A DNA stretch of 64,000 nt. It comes from Candidatus Zhuqueibacterota bacterium. GTDB taxonomy: Bacteria > Zhuqueibacterota > Zhuqueibacteria > Zhuqueibacterales > Zhuqueibacteraceae. Made by a program: the position numbers and the translations under genes. The notes below the pieces were generated by a model, which was not told the DNA's origin, ran no database searches, and saw only the letters and a list, made by a program, of their open reading frames with translations. Shown piece by piece: positions 34,449 to 43,757 of this stretch. Every line of letters starts with the position of its first letter. The first letter of the stretch is position 1. The DNA lies in assembly GCA_022616415.1 (NCBI GenBank), contig JAKEEU010000426.1:27841-91840 (forward strand), written 5' to 3'.

Positions 34449-35403
34449 AACTAACCCTCCTCCTTTGCTGGTTATTGGGTTACGTTATTTAAAATGCCAA
34501 TTGTATAGGAAAAACAAATCGAGGTTGTAGGCAGTATCGCGCTACGAACGGCTGTATAAGGTAAGGTAAAGCCTGTGATGAAGACACAGAGGAATGTGAA
34601 TGACGCCCCTCTCCTCGAGGCGGAGTGATTCGCCTTGTCTTTAAACTGCAATAAAGTTCTCATTAGAGTGTAGTTCGTTGTCGTGACCGGCGGTATTGGG
34701 GATACCACTTACAACGTCTCAGCAACCCTGATACTACTTAACTAATCGAGACTTGACTTTGATACTCTCTTTACTCGGCGAAAAAATCACTGAAATCTGA
34801 GTCCTGTCGAGGATAGCGCTAGAACCGGTCCTGGTTTGAGAAGAAAACAGAGGCAATACTAACGTCGAAATGAGGCAAGTAATCAACTCAGATTATTTAC
34901 GCGCAGTTATATATTATGTACAATTTTTATGCCATATTAAATGACAAAAAATTGACTTTATTAATACTAAAATTAAAGCAACAACCCCATACACAACAAA
35001 AAATGTAATGCAATATTTTGCATATTTTATGACAAAAATTTGCATAGCATCAGTCTGAAATATTCAAAAAAACTGCCGTAATATATAAAAGCAAAGTGCC
35101 AATGTCAAGTAGAAAGATTTTTTAAATGTCAAGCTATTTTTTCATGATAGCCTACTCTGCCTTGCATCATCGTTGTTCATATTTGAGCGAATGGGAAGAT
35201 GGATAAATTATATACAAAAACTGCACCAGAGAAATCCTAAGATAACATGTTATAAAATTCAAAAGCTTAGACCAATGGAAATCATTGAACCTCTTCCTCG
35301 TTTTATCAAATTGATAATAGCGAAATTATCTTTTCGATAATGGCAACCTAGGATTTCTCAATTCTCTTTTTGAGGTTTTCGTGAGTTGATTTTTCACCCT
35401 GGC
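34449..35403. other. Long AT-rich non-coding region between divergent genes
   Basis: About 0.95 kb with no convincing gene. The longest frame (34472-34708, minus) has a GTG start and no family resemblance. From 34880 the DNA becomes very AT-rich. A minus-strand promoter at 35080-35108 would give the receptor operon a leader of about 620 bases. Confidence 0.5.
35080..35108 (-). promoter_or_regulatory. Strong sigma-70-like promoter for the receptor operon
   Basis: On the minus strand TTGACA (35108-35103) and TATATT (35085-35080) are 17 bases apart, an almost ideal match. Transcription would start near 35073 and run through a long leader into the small peptide and TonB genes. Confidence 0.55.
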
Positions 35404-35432
35404 TTGACTTTGCTGTCAGATTTTTGTATATA
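35404..35432 (+). promoter_or_regulatory. Sigma-70-like promoter for the FKBP gene
   Basis: TTGACT at 35404-35409, 17 bases, then TATATA at 35427-35432, about 46 bases before ATG 35478. Confidence 0.5.
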
Positions 35433-35477
35433 AAACATAAGCACACATTTTTCACCCAGGCAAAGAAGGTGGCAGAG

Positions 35478-36200
35478 ATGCGGTTAAAAACAATCATTGC
35501 ACTCGTTTTGCCGATGTTGGCCTTGACTTGCACGCGCGAAGGCGGGAATTCCACGAGCGGGAATCTAAAATTGGAAACCACGCGAGAAAAGTTTAGCTAT
35601 TCATTGGGCTACGATTTTGGACCCTCCATGGAACACATCAAGTCCGGAGTGGAGCTGCAACTTTTCATGCGCGGTCTTGAAGATTATCTCAATGGCAAGC
35701 CGGCTTTGGTGTCGCAACCGGAACGCCAGGATATCAGAAGCCGGGAATTCACCCGCATCGGCGATGAATATATTGCTCAAAAAAAAGAGGAAGAACAAAA
35801 AAGACTGCAAGCCGGCGAAGCATTCCTGGCCGAGAACAAAACCAAAGCGGGCGTCGTGACCACGGCGAGTGGGCTGCAATATATGATATTGGCCGCAGGA
35901 AGTGGGCCGTGGCCCGGCCCGGACGACAGAGTCAAAGTGAAATATCGCGGAACGTTCCTCGATGGAAGCGAATTTGAGAGCACCGAGAAACGCCTGGGAA
36001 TTCCTTCAACTTATTTGGTCAAAGGTGTCATACCCGGCTGGACGGAGGGTTTTCAGCTCATGCGCGTCGGCGGCACGTATCGCTTTTTTATTCATCCCGA
36101 TCTTGCCTACGGGAAAATAGGTAGACAGCCCAATATCCCGCCAAATGCAACGCTGATCTATGACATCGAGCTGTTGGAAATTATTACCGGGAAAGAATAA
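35478..36200 (+). CDS. FKBP-type peptidyl-prolyl isomerase lipoprotein
   Basis: ATG 35478 gives a lipoprotein signal (ALVLPMLALTC, Cys17) and 240 residues; a longer frame from 35424 runs into the promoter. An FKBP_N dimerisation part (residues about 35-125: FSYSLGYDFGPSMEH, FLAENKTKAGVVTTASGLQY) precedes the FKBP domain: VKVKYRGTFLDGSEFESTEK, VIPGWTEGFQLMRVGGTYRF, DLAYGKIGRQPNIPPNATLI. It is anchored in the envelope and should help secreted proteins fold. The PQQ-dehydrogenase gene follows after 67 bases. Confidence 0.92.
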   Translation: MRLKTIIALVLPMLALTCTREGGNSTSGNLKLETTREKFSYSLGYDFGPSMEHIKSGVELQLFMRGLEDYLNGKPALVSQPERQDIRSREFTRIGDEYIAQKKEEEQKRLQAGEAFLAENKTKAGVVTTASGLQYMILAAGSGPWPGPDDRVKVKYRGTFLDGSEFESTEKRLGIPSTYLVKGVIPGWTEGFQLMRVGGTYRFFIHPDLAYGKIGRQPNIPPNATLIYDIELLEIITGKE

Positions 36201-36267
36201 GCCATTTAGCGCCGATATTCACCGATGTAATTCTCGCTTTCACCTCATCTCAAAACCGGTCGTTCCA

Positions 36268-38484
36268 ATGCAAAAGCAAGCCAATCGCTGGTGCAGCGCC
36301 TCCAGGCTCACGCTCGTTCTCATTCCCTTGAGCGCCATGGCGGGATGCGGAACTTATGAGCCTGAATGGCTAAGTAGTGAACATGCAAAAAAAGAATGGC
36401 GCGCTTATCTTGGGGATCAAGCCTGCAGCCATTATTCTGCTCTCGATCAAATCAACAAGAAAAATGTCAAGCAACTTGAAGTGGCCTGGAATTATCACAC
36501 CGGTGATCTCCCCTCGGAATATCGGGGAGAAATGCAATGCAATCCAATCATCGTCAATGGCATGCTGTATGGCAGCTCACCGATGACTAAAATTTTTGCG
36601 CTGGATGCCGGTACCGGAGAGGAAATCTGGAAATTCGATCCATTTGCCGATAATCCGGAGAATGCCCAGACGCAGGGACGTCATCGCGGCGTGACCTATT
36701 GGCAGGATGACGAGGGCAAAGACAAGCGCATTCTCTTCACCGCCGGCGCGCATTTGTTCGCGGTCGAAGCCATGACCGGCAAGCTGATTATGGCTTTCGG
36801 CGGCAGCGGCAAAATTCGCCTGGATAAAGGTCTTGATCGCGAGCTGGGCGGTGACGGCGGTTGGGATCTTTTCGTCAGCGCCACCACACCGGGGGTGGTC
36901 TATAAAGACCTGCTCATTCTCGGCACGCGCGTTTCCGAAGGCCCGATTTCAGCGCCGGGCCATATTCGCGCCTTTGATGTTCGTAGCGGCGCCGTAAAAT
37001 GGATTTTTCATACGATTCCTCATCCGGGCGAATATGGCTACGAAACCTGGCCGCCGGACGCATGGAAAAATGCCGGCGGCGCGAATTGCTGGAGCGGCAT
37101 GAGCGTCGATCACAAACGCGGCCTCGTCTTCATTCCCACCGGTTCTGCGGCGTATGACTTTTACGGCGGCAATCGCAAAGGACAAAATCTCTTTGCCAAT
37201 TGTTTGCTCGCGCTGAAAGCGGAAACCGGCGAACGGGTGTGGCACTATCAAACCGTGCATCATGATTTGTGGGATCGCGATTTGCCGGCGCCGCCGAATT
37301 TGGTGACGCTGGAACGCGACGGGAAGAAAATTGATGCGGTGGCGCAAATCACGAAATCCGGTTTTGTGTTCGTGTTCAATCGCGAGACCGGCGAGCCGCT
37401 CTTTCCGATTGAGGAGAAGCCGTACCCTGCTTCTGATTTGCCCGGCGAAGAAACTTGGCCGACGCAGCCGTTGCCGCTCAAACCGCCGCCGTTTGCGCGA
37501 CAAATCTTCACGGAAGAAGATGTCACCAACATCACGCCGGAAGCGCGCGAGGCGGCGCTGGCTCGCTTGCGGCAAGTGCGCAGCGCCGGGCAATTCGTTC
37601 CGCCGAGCAAAGAAGGCTCGATGATCTTCCCCGGATTCGATGGCGGCGCCGAATGGGGCGGCGCTGGTTTTGATCCGAACACGGGCATACTTTATGTCAA
37701 CGCCAACGAAATGCCGTGGATTCTCACCATGATCGATATTGAATTGGCGCAATCGGAAAATCCTTATGACCAAGGCAAAGTGGTTTATGCTTTAAATTGC
37801 GCTAGTTGTCACGGCGGCCAAATGGAGGGCGATCAACAAAAAATATATCCGGCGCTGACGAAGCTGAAGGGCCGCAAATCAAACGATGAAGTGCTGCAAC
37901 TGATCGTCAAAGGCAAAGGCTCAATGCCCTCGAACGATTTTCTCTCGGCAGAAGAAAAACATAATTTGCTGGCGTTTCTCTTTGAAGAAAAAGATGCCAA
38001 ACCGCTTAACCCGCACAGCCGCCAATCCAGGCCATTGGAAGCCCCTATCGTTCCCTTCGTCTCAACCGGCTATCATCGCTTTTTGGATCACGAAAGCTAT
38101 CCGGTGGTTCGTCCGCCATGGGGCACATTGAATGCGATTGATCTCAACCGAGGTGAGATCGTTTGGCAAGTGCCATTGGGTGAATTTGAAGAGCTTACGA
38201 AAAAAGGCATGCCGCCGACCGGTACGGAGAATTACGGCGGGCCGGTTGTCACCGCCGGTGGGCTGATTTTCATCGGCGCCTCGAAGGATGAAAAATTCAG
38301 AGCCTTTGACAAGAGCACGGGCGAGGTTCTCTGGGAAACGCGGCTGCCCGCCGGCGGCTATGCCACGCCCAGCACTTATGAATACCAAGGCAAACAGTTT
38401 GTCGTGATCGCCGCGGGCGGCGGCAAAATGGGAACGAAATCGGGCGATGCGTATGTGGCCTTCGCTTTGCCGGAGCCGAGGTGA
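36268..38484 (+). CDS. PQQ-dependent quinohaemoprotein dehydrogenase, lipoprotein
   Basis: ATG 36268 is chosen since it opens a lipoprotein signal (LIPLSAMAGC, Cys16). The 738-aa protein has a PQQ propeller split around a cytochrome c domain. Propeller motifs include VAWNYHTGDLP, KIFALDAGTGEEIWKF and DLNRGEIVWQVPLGE. The haem motif CASCH begins at residue 511, and SMPSND supplies a likely Met ligand. This layout matches glucose-type PQQ dehydrogenases with an inserted haem. It would oxidise sugars or alcohols in the periplasm and pass electrons to a cytochrome. The exact substrate is not visible. Confidence 0.92.
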   Translation: MQKQANRWCSASRLTLVLIPLSAMAGCGTYEPEWLSSEHAKKEWRAYLGDQACSHYSALDQINKKNVKQLEVAWNYHTGDLPSEYRGEMQCNPIIVNGMLYGSSPMTKIFALDAGTGEEIWKFDPFADNPENAQTQGRHRGVTYWQDDEGKDKRILFTAGAHLFAVEAMTGKLIMAFGGSGKIRLDKGLDRELGGDGGWDLFVSATTPGVVYKDLLILGTRVSEGPISAPGHIRAFDVRSGAVKWIFHTIPHPGEYGYETWPPDAWKNAGGANCWSGMSVDHKRGLVFIPTGSAAYDFYGGNRKGQNLFANCLLALKAETGERVWHYQTVHHDLWDRDLPAPPNLVTLERDGKKIDAVAQITKSGFVFVFNRETGEPLFPIEEKPYPASDLPGEETWPTQPLPLKPPPFARQIFTEEDVTNITPEAREAALARLRQVRSAGQFVPPSKEGSMIFPGFDGGAEWGGAGFDPNTGILYVNANEMPWILTMIDIELAQSENPYDQGKVVYALNCASCHGGQMEGDQQKIYPALTKLKGRKSNDEVLQLIVKGKGSMPSNDFLSAEEKHNLLAFLFEEKDAKPLNPHSRQSRPLEAPIVPFVSTGYHRFLDHESYPVVRPPWGTLNAIDLNRGEIVWQVPLGEFEELTKKGMPPTGTENYGGPVVTAGGLIFIGASKDEKFRAFDKSTGEVLWETRLPAGGYATPSTYEYQGKQFVVIAAGGGKMGTKSGDAYVAFALPEPR

Positions 38485-38553
38485 GAGGCAACTCAATCCT
38501 ATCGCGGAAGCTCCGATACTAAATCGATCATAACTATTCAGCCACATAATTGA

Positions 38554-38623
38554 AAGGCAAAACTATTCAGGGCAAAACAATTAACCGCTTTTTTAATCGT
38601 TTTGCCCATAATAGTTTTGCCTT
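38554..38623. repeat. Long palindrome (GGCAAAACTATT family), likely two-way terminator
   Basis: Arms 38554-38584 and 38593-38623 are complementary over nearly all 31 bases, each made of two tandem GGCAAAAC-type units. It lies between the converging PQQ-dehydrogenase and TonB-receptor genes. A partial copy lies at 3111-3142. Confidence 0.75.
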
Positions 38624-38738
38624 GATATCTTCATTTCCGACAATACTCCCTGGATAGTTACAACCGATCTCTTAAAAAATCACCAGATCTTAAGTATCGA
38701 AACAATCGTCTTTGCAGGAGCTCGGCGTCTTGTAGCAG

Positions 38739-40955
38739 TCATTCGGGAGGAACCTTATCTGGCGCCCGTTGCCACGAAAATGGCGCACGGGCTCCAATAT
38801 ACCAACTCCGTCCGGCAGCCGGCTCGAAGAAACGGTCACCGGCAGCGTTCGGCACGATAGAGCCGTTGTAGCGCTCATTGAAAATATTGTTGCTCCCCAA
38901 AAAGATTTCGATCCCAATTTTATTGAATGGGCGCTGAAATCCCAGACGCAAATCAACTGTGAGGTGAGCGTCATTTATGAAGTCTTGCACAGGTTTATTG
39001 CTGCCCGGTGACGGACCATTGAAATCATTGGCGAAGAATTGATCCACCCACTGCAAGTTGATTTCTGCATAAGCTCCGGCTGCGTGCTCATAGACAAGGC
39101 CCGCAAAAAGTCGATGCGGCGGCGCGCCGGGAACCGCATTGCCGGCCAATTGCACCAATTTATCGGGTGAAGCTTCAACCAGAAAATCCTTGAATACAGA
39201 ATTCATCAACGTATACGCCAGGTCGGCGCGCCAACCTTTTGCCGGAACCCACGCCAATTTTACTTCCAAACCTTTATTTTCCGCTTTGCCGGCATTGCGG
39301 AAAAAGATCTCTTCACTCTGTTGATTTTGTATTTGATAAGGGATCAACATGTCTGCGATTTGGATCATGTAAAACGACAGGTCACAATTGAAATGCCTTG
39401 CCGGCCAAATTCCCTTCAGCCCCAGCTCAAAGCCGGTGATTCTTTCCGGCCGCAGCGCCGCATTGAGGCCGCCTTCTCCTGTTGGCCGGTTACTCAGCTC
39501 AGTCGTTGTCGGCGTTTGGAAAGCCGTCGAATAATTGCCGTAAAACGTGATGAAATGATGAGGGTGGTAGGTAAGCCCGAGCATGGGACTAAATTTATCC
39601 ATGCTCCTCGCGCCGGAATCATCGATGCCATCCTCGATTAAGCGATCGTTGACTTTGAACTTGTAGCGGTCGTAACGCCCTCCGAGCGTGAGCCGCCATT
39701 GTGGATCGGGCGCAAATTCAAGCTCGGCGAATGGGCCAATGCCGACAACTTCCTCTTTCTGATCCAGCAGGCGCGGGCCATATTGTAGCAAGTCAAATAT
39801 GCTGCTTTCCTCCACCCGGCCAACTTGATCGTTTGGTATGCCAAGGTTCTCGAATTCCAGGCGCGCGTCATCTTGGACTTCAAAATCAGTCCCCAAAGTC
39901 CAGCGCAGCAGCGTGCGATCAAATTGCCGGCGTTGGCTGAAAACGGCACGAATCCCGCCTGAAATCCGATCCAGCTCGATGATCCGGCCTGGAATTGGAT
40001 TGAGCAGCGAGCGCGACAAACCGTAGAAGGTTGCTTCGTATTGCCTGAATTCGCCATCATCATATTGGACGGTTATGCCGCCCTGACCTTGCCGTGTTTG
40101 CTTTCCCGCTCCTTGTTGCTTGACGAAAAACCGCGCGCTGGCAGGCGACGTCACAGCATCAGGCTTTGATAACGAGCTGGGATTCAAAAGGTGCGGCGCA
40201 TCGAAGTAGTTGAATACGGCCGCCAGTCTGAGGTGTTTTGAAATATCGTGCCGGCTTACGGCATTGACGGAAGCAGAATTGGCCGCAGAATGCTCACGGT
40301 ACCCTTCCAGCTCCAGCTTGTTCACATTGACGAGATACGCGTGCCGTCCAATTTTGCCGGAAACTTTTCCCTGCCATTTCCGCAGTCCATCGGCGCCGGC
40401 GATAAACTGTGGCGCCAACAGAAAAAATATCGTCGGCGCTGGCTCCGTCTGAATATTGATGAGTCCACCGGCAGCGTTGCCATGCAATGAGGAGCTTGGC
40501 CCTCGGAGCACTTCGATCTTTCCAACCGATCCAAGGTCGAGGTTATTCAATTGCGACTGGCCATCGGGCATCGTCAGCGGGATGCCGTCAAGAATGATTT
40601 TGATGCCGCGCACGCCAAAAGGCGCCCGGCTGCCAACCCCGCGAATGCTGATTTGATCGCCTTGCGAGAAATTGAAGCGATTATTCACGGCCACGCCCGG
40701 CACGGCGCGGAGCACTTCGTCAAGCGAAAGCCCGGCTTCGCCGCGCTGTATCTCTTTTCGCTCGATCAGGTCAATGGCGTACGGAACGCGGTCAATTGGG
40801 CGTTCCTGTCGCGTGGCCGTGACGACGATGGGTTCGAGGGAGTATTTCAGCGTATCGGATAGGCTTGAAGAGCCCTGCTCGTTCTCTCGCGTCTCCTGAG
40901 CAAACACCATAGCGACAACCGCGAGGATGAATATTAACGAAAAAAATTTAGCCAT
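38739..40955 (-). CDS. TonB-dependent receptor, siderophore/vitamin type
   Basis: ATG 40955 gives signal MAKFFSLIFILAVVAMVFAQ; ATG 40973 adds six residues. The plug domain is clear: EPIVVTATRQERPIDRVPYA, DEVLRAVPGVAVNNRFNFSQ, ISIRGVGSRAPFGVRGIKII, GKIEVLRGPSSSLHGNAAGG. A 22-stranded barrel follows, though the extreme C-terminus (APFSWQRAPDKVPPE) lacks the usual terminal Phe, so the end may be altered. No CarboxypepD_reg domain, in contrast to the receptor at 30986. Substrate is unknown; the shape fits siderophore or copper/cobalamin receptors. Confidence 0.9.
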   Translation of the reverse strand: MAKFFSLIFILAVVAMVFAQETRENEQGSSSLSDTLKYSLEPIVVTATRQERPIDRVPYAIDLIERKEIQRGEAGLSLDEVLRAVPGVAVNNRFNFSQGDQISIRGVGSRAPFGVRGIKIILDGIPLTMPDGQSQLNNLDLGSVGKIEVLRGPSSSLHGNAAGGLINIQTEPAPTIFFLLAPQFIAGADGLRKWQGKVSGKIGRHAYLVNVNKLELEGYREHSAANSASVNAVSRHDISKHLRLAAVFNYFDAPHLLNPSSLSKPDAVTSPASARFFVKQQGAGKQTRQGQGGITVQYDDGEFRQYEATFYGLSRSLLNPIPGRIIELDRISGGIRAVFSQRRQFDRTLLRWTLGTDFEVQDDARLEFENLGIPNDQVGRVEESSIFDLLQYGPRLLDQKEEVVGIGPFAELEFAPDPQWRLTLGGRYDRYKFKVNDRLIEDGIDDSGARSMDKFSPMLGLTYHPHHFITFYGNYSTAFQTPTTTELSNRPTGEGGLNAALRPERITGFELGLKGIWPARHFNCDLSFYMIQIADMLIPYQIQNQQSEEIFFRNAGKAENKGLEVKLAWVPAKGWRADLAYTLMNSVFKDFLVEASPDKLVQLAGNAVPGAPPHRLFAGLVYEHAAGAYAEINLQWVDQFFANDFNGPSPGSNKPVQDFINDAHLTVDLRLGFQRPFNKIGIEIFLGSNNIFNERYNGSIVPNAAGDRFFEPAAGRSWYIGARAPFSWQRAPDKVPPE

Positions 40956-41081
40956 GTAGAAAAGAGCAAGCATGAAATCAGAGTGATCTGGTCAGATGCA
41001 ATATAAACGCAGGCTCGAAAAAGTCAAGCGTTATCCGCGGAAAATCCGAAGGTGGGAAGCGCGCGCGGGAGTGATGCAAAC

Positions 41082-42206
41082 TTATTCGGTGGAAATCTCT
41101 GCGAGCATGATGGAAGTTCCAATCGACGCCGGGCCTTTGCGCGTGGCGCGTATCGTGACCGGCTTGCTAATCGTCACCGCTTCATTGAATGCGCCCGGCC
41201 GCAGCAGAATAATATCCCCGCCGTTGCTATTGGCGGCAGCGATGGCGAGGTTGACGGAATCAAAAGGGTACGTGCTGGTGCCTTCATGGCCAGGGGTTTG
41301 GCGATCGACAAACCAGGTGCGGCCATCGCGAACTTGCTGGCGATAGAAGTCCAGCGTGGTGTCGGCCCATCGGTCCAATTGTCCCTCGGTCAGGCATTTC
41401 GGTATGGCTTTAATCGGCTTGAGAAAATGGTAGGACATGATGTTCTCCGCGACATCGTCCACCTGCTTTTTTTGCCTGGGCTGAAGCTGATCGTACTTGC
41501 CGGTGAAGTTGTATGCGGCAATATCGTCACGATCCCAATTCGCCAGGTCGTTGATGGTATCATCGACTTTATCGTCGCCGGGAATTTTCTGGCCGAGGAT
41601 TTGATTGGGCAACGCGATGCCCAGATCCCCATGCGTATGGCGAAGGTCGAAATAATGGCCAATTTCATGCAACAGCAGCCATCCGGCGCTCACCGAGTCG
41701 GCCCCCATCACGATCACGTCTTTGAATTTTTTTATGCGCCATTTCGCGCCGCTGGTCGCTTGATTGATGTAAATATTAATGGCATTTTCCCGCCAGGCAT
41801 AAGGTTGCGGATGATTGATCAGAGTGGTGATCATTTCATTGATTAATTCATGCTTCTTATCGACCTCGACAAAATCAACGTCAAACCAATGGCCGGGGTC
41901 CGGAGCAAATCCGCCCAGCGCGCCGATTTCCAGAATCTCATCCACTTCAAAGCGGTAGCCGCGCCAATACGAAGCCAACAGCGCATTCATTTCTGCTACA
42001 GCTTCTTCAATCATTGCATCCGTCACCGACTCACCCGGTTGCGAGTAGGGGTTCGGTCTGGCAAGATTCTTCGGATTAAGAATGATCTTGTAGGAGAGAT
42101 GAATTTTGATGACACCGTCTTCATCCACCGAATTAGCCGGACTGGCATTGAAGAAAAATCCGATGATGAATGTAAAAGCTATGAGCAATTTTGTTTTTAT
42201 CGCCAT
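41082..42206 (-). CDS. Secreted metzincin-like (M43-type) protease with beta-helix tail
   Basis: ATG 42206 gives a signal peptide (IAFTFIIGFFFNASPANS) and 374 residues. LLHEIGHYFDLRHTH is a zinc motif HExxHxxxxxH (His180, Glu181, His184, His190), and ENIMSYHF further down is a plausible Met-turn, so it belongs to the metzincins, closest to M43/cytophagalysin proteins. The stretch KVDDTINDLANW resembles the family's D-rich loop. The C-terminal 70 residues (GDIILLRPGAFNEAVTISKP) look like coils of a right-handed beta-helix. The protein would act outside the inner membrane. Its substrate is unknown. Confidence 0.82.
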   Translation of the reverse strand: MAIKTKLLIAFTFIIGFFFNASPANSVDEDGVIKIHLSYKIILNPKNLARPNPYSQPGESVTDAMIEEAVAEMNALLASYWRGYRFEVDEILEIGALGGFAPDPGHWFDVDFVEVDKKHELINEMITTLINHPQPYAWRENAINIYINQATSGAKWRIKKFKDVIVMGADSVSAGWLLLHEIGHYFDLRHTHGDLGIALPNQILGQKIPGDDKVDDTINDLANWDRDDIAAYNFTGKYDQLQPRQKKQVDDVAENIMSYHFLKPIKAIPKCLTEGQLDRWADTTLDFYRQQVRDGRTWFVDRQTPGHEGTSTYPFDSVNLAIAAANSNGGDIILLRPGAFNEAVTISKPVTIRATRKGPASIGTSIMLAEISTE

Positions 42207-42260
42207 TGTTCTTTTGTGTTCGTATGAGTTACTCACTGACCGGCCACTCAGAGTGACCAC

Positions 42261-42283
42261 GCAACATGAAATGTTGCGTTACT
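42261..42283. repeat. REP-like palindrome GCAACAT...ATGTTGCGTTAC
   Basis: GCAACATGAAATGTTGCGTT has 7-base arms. The TAA of the 260-aa gene lies in its GCGTTAC tail. Confidence 0.7.
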
Positions 42284-43061
42284 GCAAATTCACCAAGACC
42301 AAAATCAATCCCTCGCCGGCATCGAGCGAAGTCAAAGCTTTGCCGATGATGGCGCCGTGGGATAATTCTTTATCTGTGGCTTTCATGGCATGGCCAGGAA
42401 TATCTGAAGTGGTGAGCAAATCACCTGGCCGGATCGTACCATTGCCGGCGGTTGCCAACGCGTACACTCGACCATTGAGCGCCACATTGCGTCCGTTCTC
42501 AAGCTTCTCTTCTTGTTTCAAAGTCAGTCCCGGATTCACTCCGCTGGCGCCACTGACCACACCGGCGACGCGAGTATCATAAGCTTTCCGGCAAAGTTTC
42601 AGCTTGCCAGGATTCTGCTCGTCGATGACAACGACTGCGCCTGCCGGAATGGAGTCGTTTTCGGATATTGGAAAAGGTTCAGCAAGGTCAGAGCCACCAG
42701 TCACGGTCAGAATTTTGGTTGTCGTCGTGCCATTGACGTGAATCGAATTGGCGAAATATGCTTTGCCTGACGGGTGAATGGTAAGGCTGGCCTTGCCGCT
42801 GTCGGTAAAAAAGTAAAGCGCATGTTTGCCGCATGTGCCAAACCAAACGCCATCTCCAGCGCTCCCCGAACCGAACCACGCATGCATTAATCTTGTGTCA
42901 TGCATGGACAGGCAATCGGAGTTGTAATTTTGTTCCGGATACACGGTGCCGGCAGTATCACTCGGCACATTCGGATGAGCGGCGGTTTTTGAATTTTGTC
43001 CAAAGCTATTTTGTAATGTCAGGCTGGACAAAAAGACACCAAAAAGAATCGTTCGTTTCAT
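42279..43061 (-). CDS. Exported hypothetical protein with phage-spike-like C-terminal domain
   Basis: A 260-aa protein with a signal peptide (FLSSLTLQNSFGQ). The middle (residues about 80-115: SGKASLTIHPSGKAYFANSI) resembles short beta-repeats of tail-spike or autotransporter stalks. The C-terminal 130 residues (AGAVVVIDEQNPGKLKLCRK, NVALNGRVYALATAGNGTIR, GDLLTTSDIPGHAMKA) form a block seen in many uncharacterised FCB and planctomycete proteins. No enzyme motif is seen. AGGGG stands nine bases before the start. Its stop lies in a REP-like repeat. Function is not known. Confidence 0.65.
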   Translation of the reverse strand: MKRTILFGVFLSSLTLQNSFGQNSKTAAHPNVPSDTAGTVYPEQNYNSDCLSMHDTRLMHAWFGSGSAGDGVWFGTCGKHALYFFTDSGKASLTIHPSGKAYFANSIHVNGTTTTKILTVTGGSDLAEPFPISENDSIPAGAVVVIDEQNPGKLKLCRKAYDTRVAGVVSGASGVNPGLTLKQEEKLENGRNVALNGRVYALATAGNGTIRPGDLLTTSDIPGHAMKATDKELSHGAIIGKALTSLDAGEGLILVLVNLQ

Positions 43062-43757
43062 TAGATAAAACCCCTAGAGTTCAGTTAAGAAATATCCTCT
43101 TTGGCGTGACCCTCACTATTTAAGACACCAAATTGGGCAAAAATTTCCCAATTTTACAAAAATTTCTTTAGGATATTCAGCACAATTTTTACGTGCCAAA
43201 AATGAATTTGTTTTGAAAATGCGGTTGTTTTGTCATGGCGAGAATCCCGACCAGCCGAAAGATATCAATGCCAGGATAAAACTCCCCATTTGATGGGACG
43301 CCTTTCGACAAAAAACAATGACTCTTAATATACACGCCAAGACTTTAAAATACGGAACAAATCGGATTGCACGCCATACATTTTTCAGAACGCAACTGTG
43401 AAACTTATGACATAAATTGAAATGGCACAATTAACTTAAACAAGCGGATCGAAAAATCAGTTTTGAATCGGTACGCTGGTAGATAGGTCAAAAGCAATGC
43501 CAGCAAAAACGGAGGGAGTCGAAGGAATTTATTGGGGTTTGCACAGGTAATAGGAAAAGCGATCATCGTTCGCACGACATGAATGTCGCATTACACCGTA
43601 ACTCGACATTCATGTCGAGGTTCATGCCGAGTTCCCATTGAGATTGATTCCAATCTCACACTGTTTACTGATAACTGGTTACTGCTTACTTTCTTTTTCA
43701 GCGTCTCGCCTTCATAATACGCCATGGCGATGAAAATCTGTTCATCTTCGGTCTTTC
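43062..43757. other. Intergenic region with inverted REP pair
   Basis: About 0.7 kb without a supportable gene. It holds an inverted pair of REP-like units at 43578-43621 and a short palindrome TTGGGCAAAAATTTCCCAA near 43133-43151. Confidence 0.5.
43578..43621. repeat. Inverted pair of REP-like units
   Basis: CGACATGAATGTCGCATTAC at 43578-43597 is followed by GTAACTCGACATTCATGTCG at about 43600-43619: the same unit in both orientations, like a BIME. Confidence 0.7.

Noticed and set aside
34472..34708. 78-codon minus-strand frame in the leader region
   Set aside because: It starts with GTG, has no ribosome site and no recognisable pattern; the region is better read as non-coding.
36949..37773. 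274-codon minus-strand frame
   Set aside because: Antisense to the PQQ dehydrogenase, including its propeller motifs.
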